This document shows, piece after piece, positions 6,915 to 15,458 of a DNA stretch of 64,000 nucleotides; the stretch's first letter is position 1, and each line of letters starts with the position of its first letter. The translations under genes and the position numbers were made by a program. Source of the stretch: an uncultured Mobiluncus sp. (GTDB lineage: Bacteria; Actinomycetota; Actinomycetes; Actinomycetales; Actinomycetaceae); the NCBI RefSeq assembly GCF_947254095.1, contig NZ_CAMYBV010000002.1, forward strand, positions 1 through 64,000, in the 5' to 3' direction. The notes under the pieces were generated by a model. It made no database searches. It was not told the DNA's origin and saw only the letters and a list, made by a program, of their open reading frames with translations.

Positions 6915-9422
6915 GTGACAGATTCAGACAATCCTCGCCCTTGGGAAAACTTGGCAGAGGAACCAAACGAAAATTGGCGCGAGCGCAAAGGTGAGTCTCG
7001 CGATGACGCAGAGGGGGGCCGCGGGTTACGCGGCGACAAACGAGATAACAAACATAAAGATCGCGGGGGTTTCAAAGGCGACCGTAAAGGCGGGTATAAG
7101 TCAGGCGGCAAGTACGGCCGAGAGGATCGCGGCGGCAAACGCGGCGGCTACTCGGGGCGTCCTCGACGCGATAATGACCGTGACGGCTGGCGGCGTGACG
7201 ACCGGGGGGGACGTGCCGGACGTGATGACTGGCGGCGTGACGAACGCGGCGGCAAACGCAACTTCGAACGCGGTGGGGAGCGACGCGACTCGGGACGTTC
7301 GGGATTCCGTTCTCAAGGCTCACAACGATCCCGCTACGACGACCGTGGGTACAACCGCAGCCACACCGGGTCCGGCAAGCGCGGTCACGGTACTACGGGA
7401 CGTTCCCGTTACCTGGAAATCCCCGCCTCGATTACTTGGGATATGTTGGATAAAGAGGCTTGGTCCCGGCTCAGTCCGCTGCCGAAAGAAACCGCGGAAA
7501 ACGTGGCTCGCCACTTGGTCATGTCCGCGGAACTGTTCGACACTCAGCCCGAACTCGCTTATGAATATGCCCGGGCAGCCCTGAAGATGGCTTGGCGTAT
7601 CGACGTGGTTCGCGAAGCTGTCGCTTTGACCGCCTATGCCTGTGGCAAGTACAGCGAAGCGCTGCGTGAAGTGAAAACTGCCCGGCGGATGAGCGGCGTC
7701 GAAGTGTTGAAATCGGTGGAAGCGGATTCAGAACGCGGTCTGGGTCGTCCCGAAAAAGCGTTGGAAATCATTAAAGCTGTGAAGCCAGGGGATCTGGACC
7801 GAACGGAACATTTTGAACTCGCTCTGGTGGAGTCCTCCGCACGGGCGGATTTGGGTGAGTACGAGACCGGACTGGCTGTTATTGAAGCCGCTTTGGCCCA
7901 GGTGGATCCCGATTCAGAGAGTTTTGAATACGGACGGTTGCTCAGCGTGAAGGCTGACCGGCTGCGCGAGCTGGGACGGGATGAGGAAGCCGACGCCGCG
8001 CAGGCACTCATTCCGCGGGAGCCGGAGGATGTCGAAATCCTGGATATTCAAGAAGCTGAAGAAGCCGAACAGCAGGCTAACCCGACCACGCTGCAAGGGG
8101 CGAATGTGCCGCTGGCTCAGCTCTACCCGCTGCTGCTCACCGATTTGGACGGGGTGACCTGGAACGGGTCACAGCCGGTAGACGGGGTGGGGCCAAGTAT
8201 TTCTGCAGGGCGCGAATTGGGCGGAAAGTTCGTGTTCCTGACCAATAATGCGGCGCGCGTACCTCAGGACGTGGTGGCGAAATTGGCTGCAGCTGGGGTC
8301 GAAGCTGAACCCGATGACATCGTGACCTCAGCTCAAGATGGAGCCGCGAAACTCAGCGAACTGCTGGAACCGGGGTCGAAAGTGCTGTGCGTGGGCGGCG
8401 AGGGCGTACCGCAAGCCGTACAGGCGGTGGGCTTTGAAGTCGTGTCCACGGCTGACCAGGAACCTGCCGGGGTTTTGCAAGGGCTCGGGTTTGACGTGGG
8501 CTGGGCTGAACTGTCCGAGGCCTGCTATGCCATCGCGAATGGAGCCAAGTGGGTGGCCACGAACATGGATTACGCACTGCCAACCGAAAAAGGCCGCGGT
8601 ATCGGCAACGGTTCCCTGGTGGAAGCGGTGCGCCGGGCCACCAAGAGCGAACCGATCGTGTGCGGTAAACCGGAAACCTCCATCTACGATTTAGCGATTA
8701 ACCGTTGTCAGGACTACCTGATGGACAATGAGGAAATCGCCGCGGAAGTCAAAGCCAACGAAGAAGCCGCGGCGGCCGCGCGAGAGCAAGCCAGGCAGGC
8801 TCGTGAAGCGAAAGAGGATCCGGATAGTGAACCCGTGGTTCTCAGCGAAGCCGACTTGGCGAAAGAAAAAGAGTTCGACCGGGTCAAAGCGGCGGAACGT
8901 AAACACCGGATTTTGAAGCGACACGCGCTGGCCATCGGCGACCAGTTGGCTACCGATATCGTTGGGGCAAACAATGCCCAAGTGGCGTCTTGCGTGGTGC
9001 TGACCGGACTCACGCGGCCGCGCGATCTGGTGATGGCCCCGCCAGCCCAAAGGCCCACTTTTGTGGGGTTGGATTTGTCCGACCTGACGGTCCCGATTGA
9101 ACGCCCGGAACTGCGCAATCGCGGCTGGTGGTACACCGAAAACACGCGGGCTCGCGTCAACGGCCACGATATTGAAGTCCGCGGTCTGGGGGTGTTGAGC
9201 GAGGACGGCACGGTAGTGTCCCTAGGGGAGTTTCGCGCCATCCTGGCAGCCGTATGGTATGCCAGAGAACAGGGCAATCGGGTGGATTGCCCCGAGTTTA
9301 GCGTGGTACGTGAAGTCGAACGCGACTATGGCGAGGGGGACGACCTAGACCGAGACGAAGCCGATCCTGAGCGCAACGATACCGAACTGGTCGTTGAACA
9401 GGAGACGGAAGATGACGAATAA
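6915..9422 (+). CDS. RGG-like / TPR / HAD-IIA phosphatase fusion protein
   Basis: An 835-residue composite. Residues about 1-165 are disordered and dominated by Arg, Gly and Asp (repeats such as RDDRGGRAGRDD). About 166-380 are helical TPR-like repeats. From about 405 there is a HAD-IIA phosphatase with motif I LTDLDGV and a late motif GDQLATDI near 673. A charged Ala/Glu/Lys helix of about 65 residues (603-668) is inserted between these. A further C-terminal domain (about 712-810) resembles the extension of Rv1692. In Mycobacterium tuberculosis a TPR protein (Rv1691) and a HAD glycerol-3-phosphate phosphatase (Rv1692) are separate genes upstream of tlyA, so this looks like their fusion. GTG 6915 is chosen for AAAGGA 8 nt upstream. 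Substrate is inferred. Confidence 0.85.
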   Translation: MTDSDNPRPWENLAEEPNENWRERKGESRDDAEGGRGLRGDKRDNKHKDRGGFKGDRKGGYKSGGKYGREDRGGKRGGYSGRPRRDNDRDGWRRDDRGGRAGRDDWRRDERGGKRNFERGGERRDSGRSGFRSQGSQRSRYDDRGYNRSHTGSGKRGHGTTGRSRYLEIPASITWDMLDKEAWSRLSPLPKETAENVARHLVMSAELFDTQPELAYEYARAALKMAWRIDVVREAVALTAYACGKYSEALREVKTARRMSGVEVLKSVEADSERGLGRPEKALEIIKAVKPGDLDRTEHFELALVESSARADLGEYETGLAVIEAALAQVDPDSESFEYGRLLSVKADRLRELGRDEEADAAQALIPREPEDVEILDIQEAEEAEQQANPTTLQGANVPLAQLYPLLLTDLDGVTWNGSQPVDGVGPSISAGRELGGKFVFLTNNAARVPQDVVAKLAAAGVEAEPDDIVTSAQDGAAKLSELLEPGSKVLCVGGEGVPQAVQAVGFEVVSTADQEPAGVLQGLGFDVGWAELSEACYAIANGAKWVATNMDYALPTEKGRGIGNGSLVEAVRRATKSEPIVCGKPETSIYDLAINRCQDYLMDNEEIAAEVKANEEAAAAAREQARQAREAKEDPDSEPVVLSEADLAKEKEFDRVKAAERKHRILKRHALAIGDQLATDIVGANNAQVASCVVLTGLTRPRDLVMAPPAQRPTFVGLDLSDLTVPIERPELRNRGWWYTENTRARVNGHDIEVRGLGVLSEDGTVVSLGEFRAILAAVWYAREQGNRVDCPEFSVVREVERDYGEGDDLDRDEADPERNDTELVVEQETEDDE

Positions 9423-9597
9423 TCGGATTCCCACGCCTGCCGCGTTGAACGCTCAAGACCTGCATGATTACCGGGAAGAAATAGAAGCCGCCCATGAGGC
9501 ACCCCTGGAATCACAGTTGGAACTGCTGCAAAAGGTAGCCGCCGACCTGCAGACGGTCTTAAACGGGAACGAGGCGCTGTCAGCGAATCATGGTTAA
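9412..9597 (+). CDS. Small conserved-position protein (Rv1693-like)
   Basis: A 61-residue acidic ORF overlapping the phosphatase gene by 11 bp and tlyA by 8 bp, so probably translationally coupled to both. The upstream GGAGACGGAAG gives a plausible ribosome site. The sequence is helical (LHDYREEIEAAHEAPLES) with no known motif. M. tuberculosis has a small ORF, Rv1693, at exactly this position between the HAD gene and tlyA, which supports a real gene. Function is unknown. Confidence 0.75.
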   Translation: MTNNRIPTPAALNAQDLHDYREEIEAAHEAPLESQLELLQKVAADLQTVLNGNEALSANHG

Positions 9598-10438
9598 ACG
9601 CGCAAGGTTGGACACGGAGCTGGTGCGTCGCCACCTGGCCCCCAGCCGTACCCAAGCGGCTCAGATGATTACCGCCGGTCAGGTGCTGGTAGACGGTCAG
9701 GAGGCCCTGAAACCCGCCCGACAGGTGGAGTTGAGCTCGGCTATCGTGCTGCGTGACCCCGAAACAGTCCACTATGCGTCTAGAGGCGCTCACAAATTGC
9801 TGGGGGCGCTGGACTATCTGGAACTTTATGGACCATCAACTCCGGTGATAGCGGGAGCGGTGTGTCTTGACGCGGGTGCCTCCACGGGGGGATTCACCGA
9901 CGTGTTACTGCGCCGCGGTGCCGCCAAAGTGTTCGCGGTCGATGTGGGGTATGGCCAACTGGCGTGGAGTTTACGCAGCGACAGTCGGGTCGTGAATCTC
10001 GAACGAACCAATGTGCGCACGCTGGATCCCGCCCTCATCGACCCGCCCGCAGACCTGGTCGTCGGGGATTTGTCCTTTATCTCACTCGGTTTGGTTCTGC
10101 CGGCGCTGCAACGTGCCGCCAACCCGCAGGCACAGTACCTGCTGATGGTGAAACCCCAGTTTGAAATCGGTCGTGACAATTTGGGACGCGGGGGTGTGGT
10201 CAGGGATCCGGACGATCGCGGTGAGACTGTCAAGAACGTTGCGCGCCAGGCTCACGAGGCCGGATTGGCGGTACTGAACGTAGCTCCTGCCGGACTGGCC
10301 GGTCCCAGCGGGAATGTTGAATACTTCCTCTACCTCACCGCGCAGTCTGCGGCGCGGCAGCGAAACCTGCTAGACCTGGAGGGGGAACCGTTGGAAACCG
10401 CCGTTGGGGAAGCTATTGCCAGAGGGCCTCAGCCATAG
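9590..10438 (+). CDS. tlyA: TlyA-family rRNA 2'-O-methyltransferase
   Basis: Methylates ribose of 16S and 23S rRNA at the subunit interface; in mycobacteria loss gives capreomycin resistance, and the family is also annotated as haemolysin. The 282-residue protein has an N-terminal S4 RNA-binding domain (KRARLDTELVRRHLAPSR to about residue 60) and an FtsJ-like Rossmann methyltransferase with the S-adenosylmethionine loop DAGASTGGFTDVLLRRGA near residues 93-110. VVGDLSFISL and LMVKPQFE carry the conserved Asp and Lys of the catalytic set. ATG 9590 overlaps the previous ORF. The order tlyA-nadK-recN is conserved in Actinobacteria. Confidence 0.95.
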   Translation: MVKRARLDTELVRRHLAPSRTQAAQMITAGQVLVDGQEALKPARQVELSSAIVLRDPETVHYASRGAHKLLGALDYLELYGPSTPVIAGAVCLDAGASTGGFTDVLLRRGAAKVFAVDVGYGQLAWSLRSDSRVVNLERTNVRTLDPALIDPPADLVVGDLSFISLGLVLPALQRAANPQAQYLLMVKPQFEIGRDNLGRGGVVRDPDDRGETVKNVARQAHEAGLAVLNVAPAGLAGPSGNVEYFLYLTAQSAARQRNLLDLEGEPLETAVGEAIARGPQP

Positions 10439-10497
10439 ACGTCGGGGGCACATTGACGTGGTGGTGTGAGAAAATTAAGTGAACAGAAGGGAAAGTT

Positions 10498-10692
10498 ATG
10501 GAACAGGAAGTTCGGGGCAATCCGGGGGGCGAGACGCCGGAACAGCCGCAAAATTGGGACAATACGTGTCAGGATTTGGGGGGATACGCGGATTGCTGCG
10601 GAGCCAGCGAGGCCACACCCACTTGTGAATATCAACCTCCCAGCCCGCAGCTAGTCCAGAAATATGCAAGAAAGGCCCAATGCGGTGAGTAA
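10498..10692 (+). CDS. Small cysteine-containing ORF between tlyA and nadK
   Basis: A 64-residue ORF with a good ribosome site (GAAGGGAAAG before ATG 10498). Its stop overlaps the GTG of nadK by 8 bp, implying coupling. It contains five cysteines, in the segments NTCQ, ADCCG, PTCEY and AQCGE, and is otherwise polar and Pro/Gly-rich with no membrane segment. The Cys spacing could bind a metal, but no known family is recognised. M. tuberculosis lacks a gene at this point. Real coding is likely from coupling and ribosome site but unproven. Confidence 0.55.
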   Translation: MEQEVRGNPGGETPEQPQNWDNTCQDLGGYADCCGASEATPTCEYQPPSPQLVQKYARKAQCGE

Positions 10693-11518
10693 AAAACGAA
10701 CGATTATGGTGTTCCACCACCATTACCGCGAGCCCGCTATTGCGGCGGCGGCGAGTGTGCGCGGATACCTGGAGAATGCCGGAATCACCGTGGTGGACCG
10801 CACGAGTTCGGAACCAATCGACCTCATAATTGTGCTAGGCGGGGACGGAACCATTCTGGAGGCCGCTAATATCGCCCATCATCAAGGCGTTCCGGTCATC
10901 GGAGTGAATTTGGGGCACGTCGGATTCCTCGCCGAAGCGGAGGAGGAAGAACTTGGCGAGCTGTGTGAGCGCGTGGTGCGTGGCGACTATCAGGTGGAAC
11001 GACGAATGTGTATTGACGTGGAAGTGCGTCACCCCGATGGTTCAGTGGAATCAGAATGGGCCGCGAATGACATTGCGGTGCTGAGCACCGATAAAGGCCA
11101 CCCCGCCCTTTTGGCTTTTGGTGTCGATGGGGAAGCGGTTTCCGAGTACGGCGCGGACGGTTTGATTGTGTCGACCCCCACCGGGTCTACCGCCTATAAC
11201 TTTTCGGTCGGCGGCCCGGTGGTGTGGCCCGATGTCCAAGCCTTGGTGCTGTCCCCGCTGGCTGCCCACGGCTTGTTTACTCGCTCCCTGGTGCTGGGGC
11301 CGTCGTCGGTACTAGAGATACAAGTTCTGCCTCAACAGGTGCAGGACTGCGAAGTCTGGGCTGATGGGAGACGTATTTTGCCCGCGCCGCTGGGTTCATC
11401 CATTCGGGTTACCAAGTCCGCCACCGATATGCAACTGGCACGGTTGGTGTCCCTGCCGTTCTCGGCCCGGTTGGTGAAAAAGTTTGGCTTGCCCGTAGAA
11501 GGGTGGCGAGGTCGCTAA
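10685..11518 (+). CDS. nadK: NAD kinase
   Basis: Phosphorylates NAD to NADP using ATP or polyphosphate, supplying all cellular NADP(H). The 277-residue protein has the family signature GGDGT (LGGDGTILEA near residue 53), NLGHVGFLAE and the nucleotide-binding TPTGSTAYNFSVGGP near 166. GTG 10685 is chosen because AAGAAAGG lies about 10 nt before it; an in-frame ATG 21 bases upstream lacks a ribosome site. Its TAA overlaps the recN ATG by one base. Confidence 0.96.
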   Translation: MSKKRTIMVFHHHYREPAIAAAASVRGYLENAGITVVDRTSSEPIDLIIVLGGDGTILEAANIAHHQGVPVIGVNLGHVGFLAEAEEEELGELCERVVRGDYQVERRMCIDVEVRHPDGSVESEWAANDIAVLSTDKGHPALLAFGVDGEAVSEYGADGLIVSTPTGSTAYNFSVGGPVVWPDVQALVLSPLAAHGLFTRSLVLGPSSVLEIQVLPQQVQDCEVWADGRRILPAPLGSSIRVTKSATDMQLARLVSLPFSARLVKKFGLPVEGWRGR

Positions 11519-13236
11519 TGCTGGAATCACTGCGGATTGAAAATTTAGGGACGATTAGCTCTGTTGCCCTGGATTTTGGTCCGGGGTTTACCGTCATTAC
11601 CGGCGAGACCGGAGCCGGCAAAACCATGCTGCTGACTTCGCTGGACTGGCTGCTGGGTGCAAAAGTCGAGCCCGCACTGGTTTCCCACGGCGCTCAGAAG
11701 GCCGTGGTGGAGGGTAGTTTCCTGGTGGATGGCGTGGCCGGGGCTGTCGTGGAAGAAGCCGGTGGCGTGGTTGAGGACGGTGTTGCTGAGGTCTCAAGAG
11801 TGGTGCCCCTAGATTCTCGTTCCAAGGCTCACCTGGGGGGACGCACGGTTCCTGCCGCTATTTTGGGGGAGTTCGGTGCTAGCTTGGTGTCGGTTCACGG
11901 CCAAGCCGCGCAGGGAAGGTTGCGTACCGAGCGGGCTCAACGCGAGGCTTTGGACGCTTATGGAGACGCTGCCCATCAGCGTGCTTTGGAACAATACCTT
12001 GAGGACTGGGAGGATTTGAGCCTCGCCCAAAAGGCTTTTACTGAGTGGGAAACCAGCACTGAAAAGCGCGAACACCGCCGTGAAGTGCTGGAACGGTTTT
12101 GTGAAGAGTTCGACAGTCTCCGGCCCGAGGACGGCGAATTTACGGACCTTAGCGCCAGCGTAGCGAAACTGTCCAACGTGGAAAGTTTGCGTGAAAACGT
12201 CGCGGCAGCACAGGAAGCCATTGAAGCGGATTCCACCCCGGCCGCCACCGATTTGGTAGCCGTGGCCACCCGGGCTCTACAGCGGGCAGCGGAAGAGGAT
12301 CCGAGTTTGCAAGAGGTCGCGCAAAGCGTGAGCGGAGCCGGTTATGCTCTCGATGATGCGGCTCGCGAGCTGGGGATATATCTGCAAGATTTGAATGCTG
12401 ACCCGGAGGCGTTGCAGGAGGCGTTAAGTCGGCGGGCGACGTTTACCGATTTGAGTTTGCGCTTGGGAGTGGAACCGGAAAATTTGGGCACGGCTTGGCT
12501 GGAAACTGTCACCGAGCTGCAGGGATTGCAGGGAGGCACGGAGCATTTAGAGCAACTGCGCCTAGCGATGGAATCCGCGGCGCAGGCCGTGAAACAGGCG
12601 GGGGCAAAACTGCACGAGGCCCGCGAAAAGACAGCGCGTGCGCTCAGCAAGGCGATTAATGCGGAACTGGTGGGTCTGGATATGAAAGATACGCGGGTCA
12701 CCGTGGAGGTTCGCGAACGGGAACCGGGCGCCCACGGAGCCGACCGTATTGAGTTCATGCTGCGCCCCCACCCGAAAGCCCCGGTGTTGGCATTATCCAG
12801 CACAGCCTCTGGCGGGGAACTTTCCCGTATCATGCTGGCTCTGGAAGTGACCTTGGCCGGCGGCGGTTCCCAGTTATCCCAAACCGGTCAGCCCGTCCAG
12901 AATGAAAGCACGGGGGCGCGCCGCACTTTCGTGTTCGACGAAGTCGATGCGGGGATTGGCGGGCAAGCCGGCATTGAGGTCGGGCGGCGGCTGGCGCGTC
13001 TGGCTCAGGAATACCAGGTCATCGTGGTGACCCACCTGGCGCAGGTCGCGGCGTTTGGAGACCGCCAAGTGCAGATTACGAAGAGCGGCGGACAGAGCCA
13101 GATTACAGTTTTGGATCAGGAATCACGACGCGAGGAGCTAGCGCGGATGATTTCCGGTACGAAGCTCACAAAAACGGCGCTTGCGCACGCCGATGAGTTA
13201 ATCGAACTGGCTCGTGTGGGACAATCGGAGTCATGA
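11518..13236 (+). CDS. recN: DNA repair protein RecN
   Basis: SMC-like ATPase acting in double-strand break repair with RecA. The 572-residue protein shows the Walker A loop GETGAGKT near residue 32, a long central coiled coil rich in Glu, Arg and Ala (about 150-370), the ABC signature STASGGELSRIM near 430, and Walker B RTFVFDEVDAGIGG near 470. Start ATG 11518 is used: it overlaps the nadK stop as TAATG and has GAGG before it; an upstream in-frame GTG at 11503 is possible. It is part of the tlyA-steB run. Confidence 0.95.
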   Translation: MLESLRIENLGTISSVALDFGPGFTVITGETGAGKTMLLTSLDWLLGAKVEPALVSHGAQKAVVEGSFLVDGVAGAVVEEAGGVVEDGVAEVSRVVPLDSRSKAHLGGRTVPAAILGEFGASLVSVHGQAAQGRLRTERAQREALDAYGDAAHQRALEQYLEDWEDLSLAQKAFTEWETSTEKREHRREVLERFCEEFDSLRPEDGEFTDLSASVAKLSNVESLRENVAAAQEAIEADSTPAATDLVAVATRALQRAAEEDPSLQEVAQSVSGAGYALDDAARELGIYLQDLNADPEALQEALSRRATFTDLSLRLGVEPENLGTAWLETVTELQGLQGGTEHLEQLRLAMESAAQAVKQAGAKLHEAREKTARALSKAINAELVGLDMKDTRVTVEVREREPGAHGADRIEFMLRPHPKAPVLALSSTASGGELSRIMLALEVTLAGGGSQLSQTGQPVQNESTGARRTFVFDEVDAGIGGQAGIEVGRRLARLAQEYQVIVVTHLAQVAAFGDRQVQITKSGGQSQITVLDQESRREELARMISGTKLTKTALAHADELIELARVGQSES

Positions 13237-14411
13237 TGGCAGTGTTTGGCCGAAAACGTAATCAAAAGACAGGAGCCAGTCTGGGCGGTCTGGTGCGCAT
13301 CGATACGCGTACCAAGAACCTGACAAAACGACTGGGCTCTGGGGAAGTCGCCGTTATTTCGCACCAGGATTTGGACTGGGTTGCGGCTGAGTCGCTGAAA
13401 GCAATCGAACCCGCCGCGGTGCTGAACGCGGAGAAGTCCACCTCTGGACGCTACCCGAATCAAGGACCGAAAGTCCTCATCGAGGCGGGAATTCCCCTTA
13501 TCGATGATTTGGGCTCCGACATTATGAGTCTGAAAGAGGGCCAACGGGTCGAAATCCGGGACAACCAGGTATTCTGTGGCGGGAAACTCGTTGCGGAAGG
13601 GGTGCGGCAAACCGAGGAAACGAACGCCGCCAATATGGAGGCGGCGAAGGCCTCCCTGGGCGTCCAGATTGAGGCTTTTACCGCCAACACCATGGAATAC
13701 CTAAAGAAAGAACGGGATTTGATTCTTGATTCCGTGGGTGTGCCGGATTTACGGACGAACTTTACCGGCCGCCAGGTTCTGATGGTGGTGCGCGGCTACA
13801 ACTACAAAGAAGACCTGCAGATGCTCAAACCCTACATTCGCGAGTATCGTCCCATTCTGATTGGAGTGGATGGCGGAGCGGATGCGCTGTTAGAGAACGG
13901 TTTGAAGCCCGACCTGGTGGTGGGCGATATGGATTCCGTGACTGATAAGGCACTGACTTGCGGGGCGGAAATTGTGGTGCACGCCTATCCCAACGGGAAA
14001 GCCCCCGGCTTGGCCAGAGTGCAGGAACTCGGGGTGGACCACGTGGTGTTTCCCGCCGCCGGCACTTCCGAGGACATCACGATGCTTTTATCTGACGAGA
14101 AAGGCGCGGAACTCATCGTAGCCTTGGGCACGCACGCCACCCTGGTGGAATTCTTGGACAAGGGGCGTGCCGGAATGTCCTCCACCTTCCTGACCCGCTT
14201 GAAAGTCGGCAGCAAACTCATCGATGCCAAGGGCGTTTCCAAACTTTATCGTCCCCGGATTACGAACTGGCAGATGGGCTTGTTGGTTGTGGCCGGTCTG
14301 CTGGCGATGCTGGCGGCGCTGGGTTCAACCACCGGCGGACAGACTTTCTTGGGGCTGGTAGCTGCGAATATGGATGCTTGGTGGCACGGCCTGAGGGGCT
14401 TGATTGGTTAA
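13236..14411 (+). CDS. steA: Cytokinetic-ring-associated protein SteA
   Basis: SteA and SteB are actinobacterial proteins needed for normal septum formation in Corynebacterium. The 391-residue protein has an N-terminal region (LVRIDTRTKNLTKRL), a thiamine-pyrophosphokinase-like core with GVDGGADALLENG and VVGDMDSV near 208-235, and a single C-terminal transmembrane helix (MGLLVVAGLLAMLAALG, about 348-364) followed by a short tail. ATG 13236 is preferred over 13233 because GGAG lies 5 nt before it; either overlaps the recN stop. The thiamine-kinase fold probably does not make thiamine pyrophosphate here. Confidence 0.9.
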   Translation: MAVFGRKRNQKTGASLGGLVRIDTRTKNLTKRLGSGEVAVISHQDLDWVAAESLKAIEPAAVLNAEKSTSGRYPNQGPKVLIEAGIPLIDDLGSDIMSLKEGQRVEIRDNQVFCGGKLVAEGVRQTEETNAANMEAAKASLGVQIEAFTANTMEYLKKERDLILDSVGVPDLRTNFTGRQVLMVVRGYNYKEDLQMLKPYIREYRPILIGVDGGADALLENGLKPDLVVGDMDSVTDKALTCGAEIVVHAYPNGKAPGLARVQELGVDHVVFPAAGTSEDITMLLSDEKGAELIVALGTHATLVEFLDKGRAGMSSTFLTRLKVGSKLIDAKGVSKLYRPRITNWQMGLLVVAGLLAMLAALGSTTGGQTFLGLVAANMDAWWHGLRGLIG

Positions 14412-14447
14412 AGTCGAATTTGTGAAAGTTAGATTGGAAGAAAACTT

Positions 14448-15416
14448 ATGATTGATTTTCGGTATCACCTGGTTTCCTTGGTGGCGGTTTTCTTGGCTCT
14501 GGCGGTGGGGATTATCCTCGGTGCCGGGCCGCTGGCCGATCCCATCGGGGATACTTTGACGGGTCAAGTCGACAAACTCCGTGAAGATCGCAACCAGCTC
14601 AATGAGCAGCTGACCCATGCCCAGTCTCAAATCAATGTGCAAGACCAGACCATAGAACAGTTCGCGCCGCGGATATTCAATGGATTCCTGCAAGGCACGG
14701 GGGTCGCCCTGGTTGTGCTACCCGATGCCGCAGCCGAAGACGTGAAAGCCGTGAGTGAAATCGTTACCGCAGCGGGCGGCACCGTCAACGCTCAGATTAA
14801 CTTGCAGGACAACTTTTTCTCCCCCGCGAAGCAGGCTTATCGGGAGGCGCTTTCCGGTCAAATCAGACAGTATTTGAGCGATACCACCCGCGCTACCACC
14901 CCGGAATCTACTCTGGCCGCAGCTATTGGTCAGCTGATTTTCACCGGTCAAAACGATTCACTCTCGGGAATCCTGACAGTGGAAGAAACCCCGCTGATCC
15001 AGGTTGCTAACCCAGCGTCACAGCCGGCTCGCGCCGCGATTATCGTGGGTCCCGGCCCGCTGGAGCCACAGAACGAGAAACAACTGAAAGCATTGGAAAA
15101 ACAGACCAAGAACCTCATCGAGTTCTCCCAAACTCTGAACACGTTCGCTTCGGGCGTGGTTCTTTACGGTTCGGCACAGGGAGAGAACGACCTGTTGACC
15201 AAGGTGCGTTCGGAAGGAAACCCCGTTCCCACGGTGGATAGCATCGGCACGAAAACTTCACTGTTGTCCCTACCTTTTGCTTTGGTGGCCCGCATGAACG
15301 GCACCGCCGGAGCCTGGGGAAGTGAACAGAAAGCCTCCGCATTGGTGCCGCCCTTTACGGAAGTTCCTGCTCCACCTGCTCCGGCTGAGGCGCCCGCCGC
15401 ACCGGCACCGCAGTGA
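14448..15416 (+). CDS. steB: SteB / MctB-family envelope protein
   Basis: Partner of SteA in septation; the mycobacterial homologue Rv1698 (MctB) was linked to copper handling. The 322-residue protein starts with the family hallmark IDFRYHLVSL and an uncleaved membrane anchor (LVAVFLALAVGIILG, residues 8-24), then a coiled coil (about 40-66) and an extracytoplasmic domain. The C-terminus is a Pro/Ala-rich tail. It follows steA by 36 bp with GGAAGAAAA as ribosome site. Which of the two proposed roles applies here is unknown. Confidence 0.88.
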   Translation: MIDFRYHLVSLVAVFLALAVGIILGAGPLADPIGDTLTGQVDKLREDRNQLNEQLTHAQSQINVQDQTIEQFAPRIFNGFLQGTGVALVVLPDAAAEDVKAVSEIVTAAGGTVNAQINLQDNFFSPAKQAYREALSGQIRQYLSDTTRATTPESTLAAAIGQLIFTGQNDSLSGILTVEETPLIQVANPASQPARAAIIVGPGPLEPQNEKQLKALEKQTKNLIEFSQTLNTFASGVVLYGSAQGENDLLTKVRSEGNPVPTVDSIGTKTSLLSLPFALVARMNGTAGAWGSEQKASALVPPFTEVPAPPAPAEAPAAPAPQ

Positions 15417-15458
15417 GACCAGGTCAAGCAGCCCAGGAACTAAACCGGAAGGCGAGTT

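Noticed and set aside
7080..7330. Short repeated units suggesting a CRISPR array or minisatellite
   Set aside because: The repeats are in-frame Arg/Gly/Asp codons of the fusion protein head, imperfect and without unique spacers.
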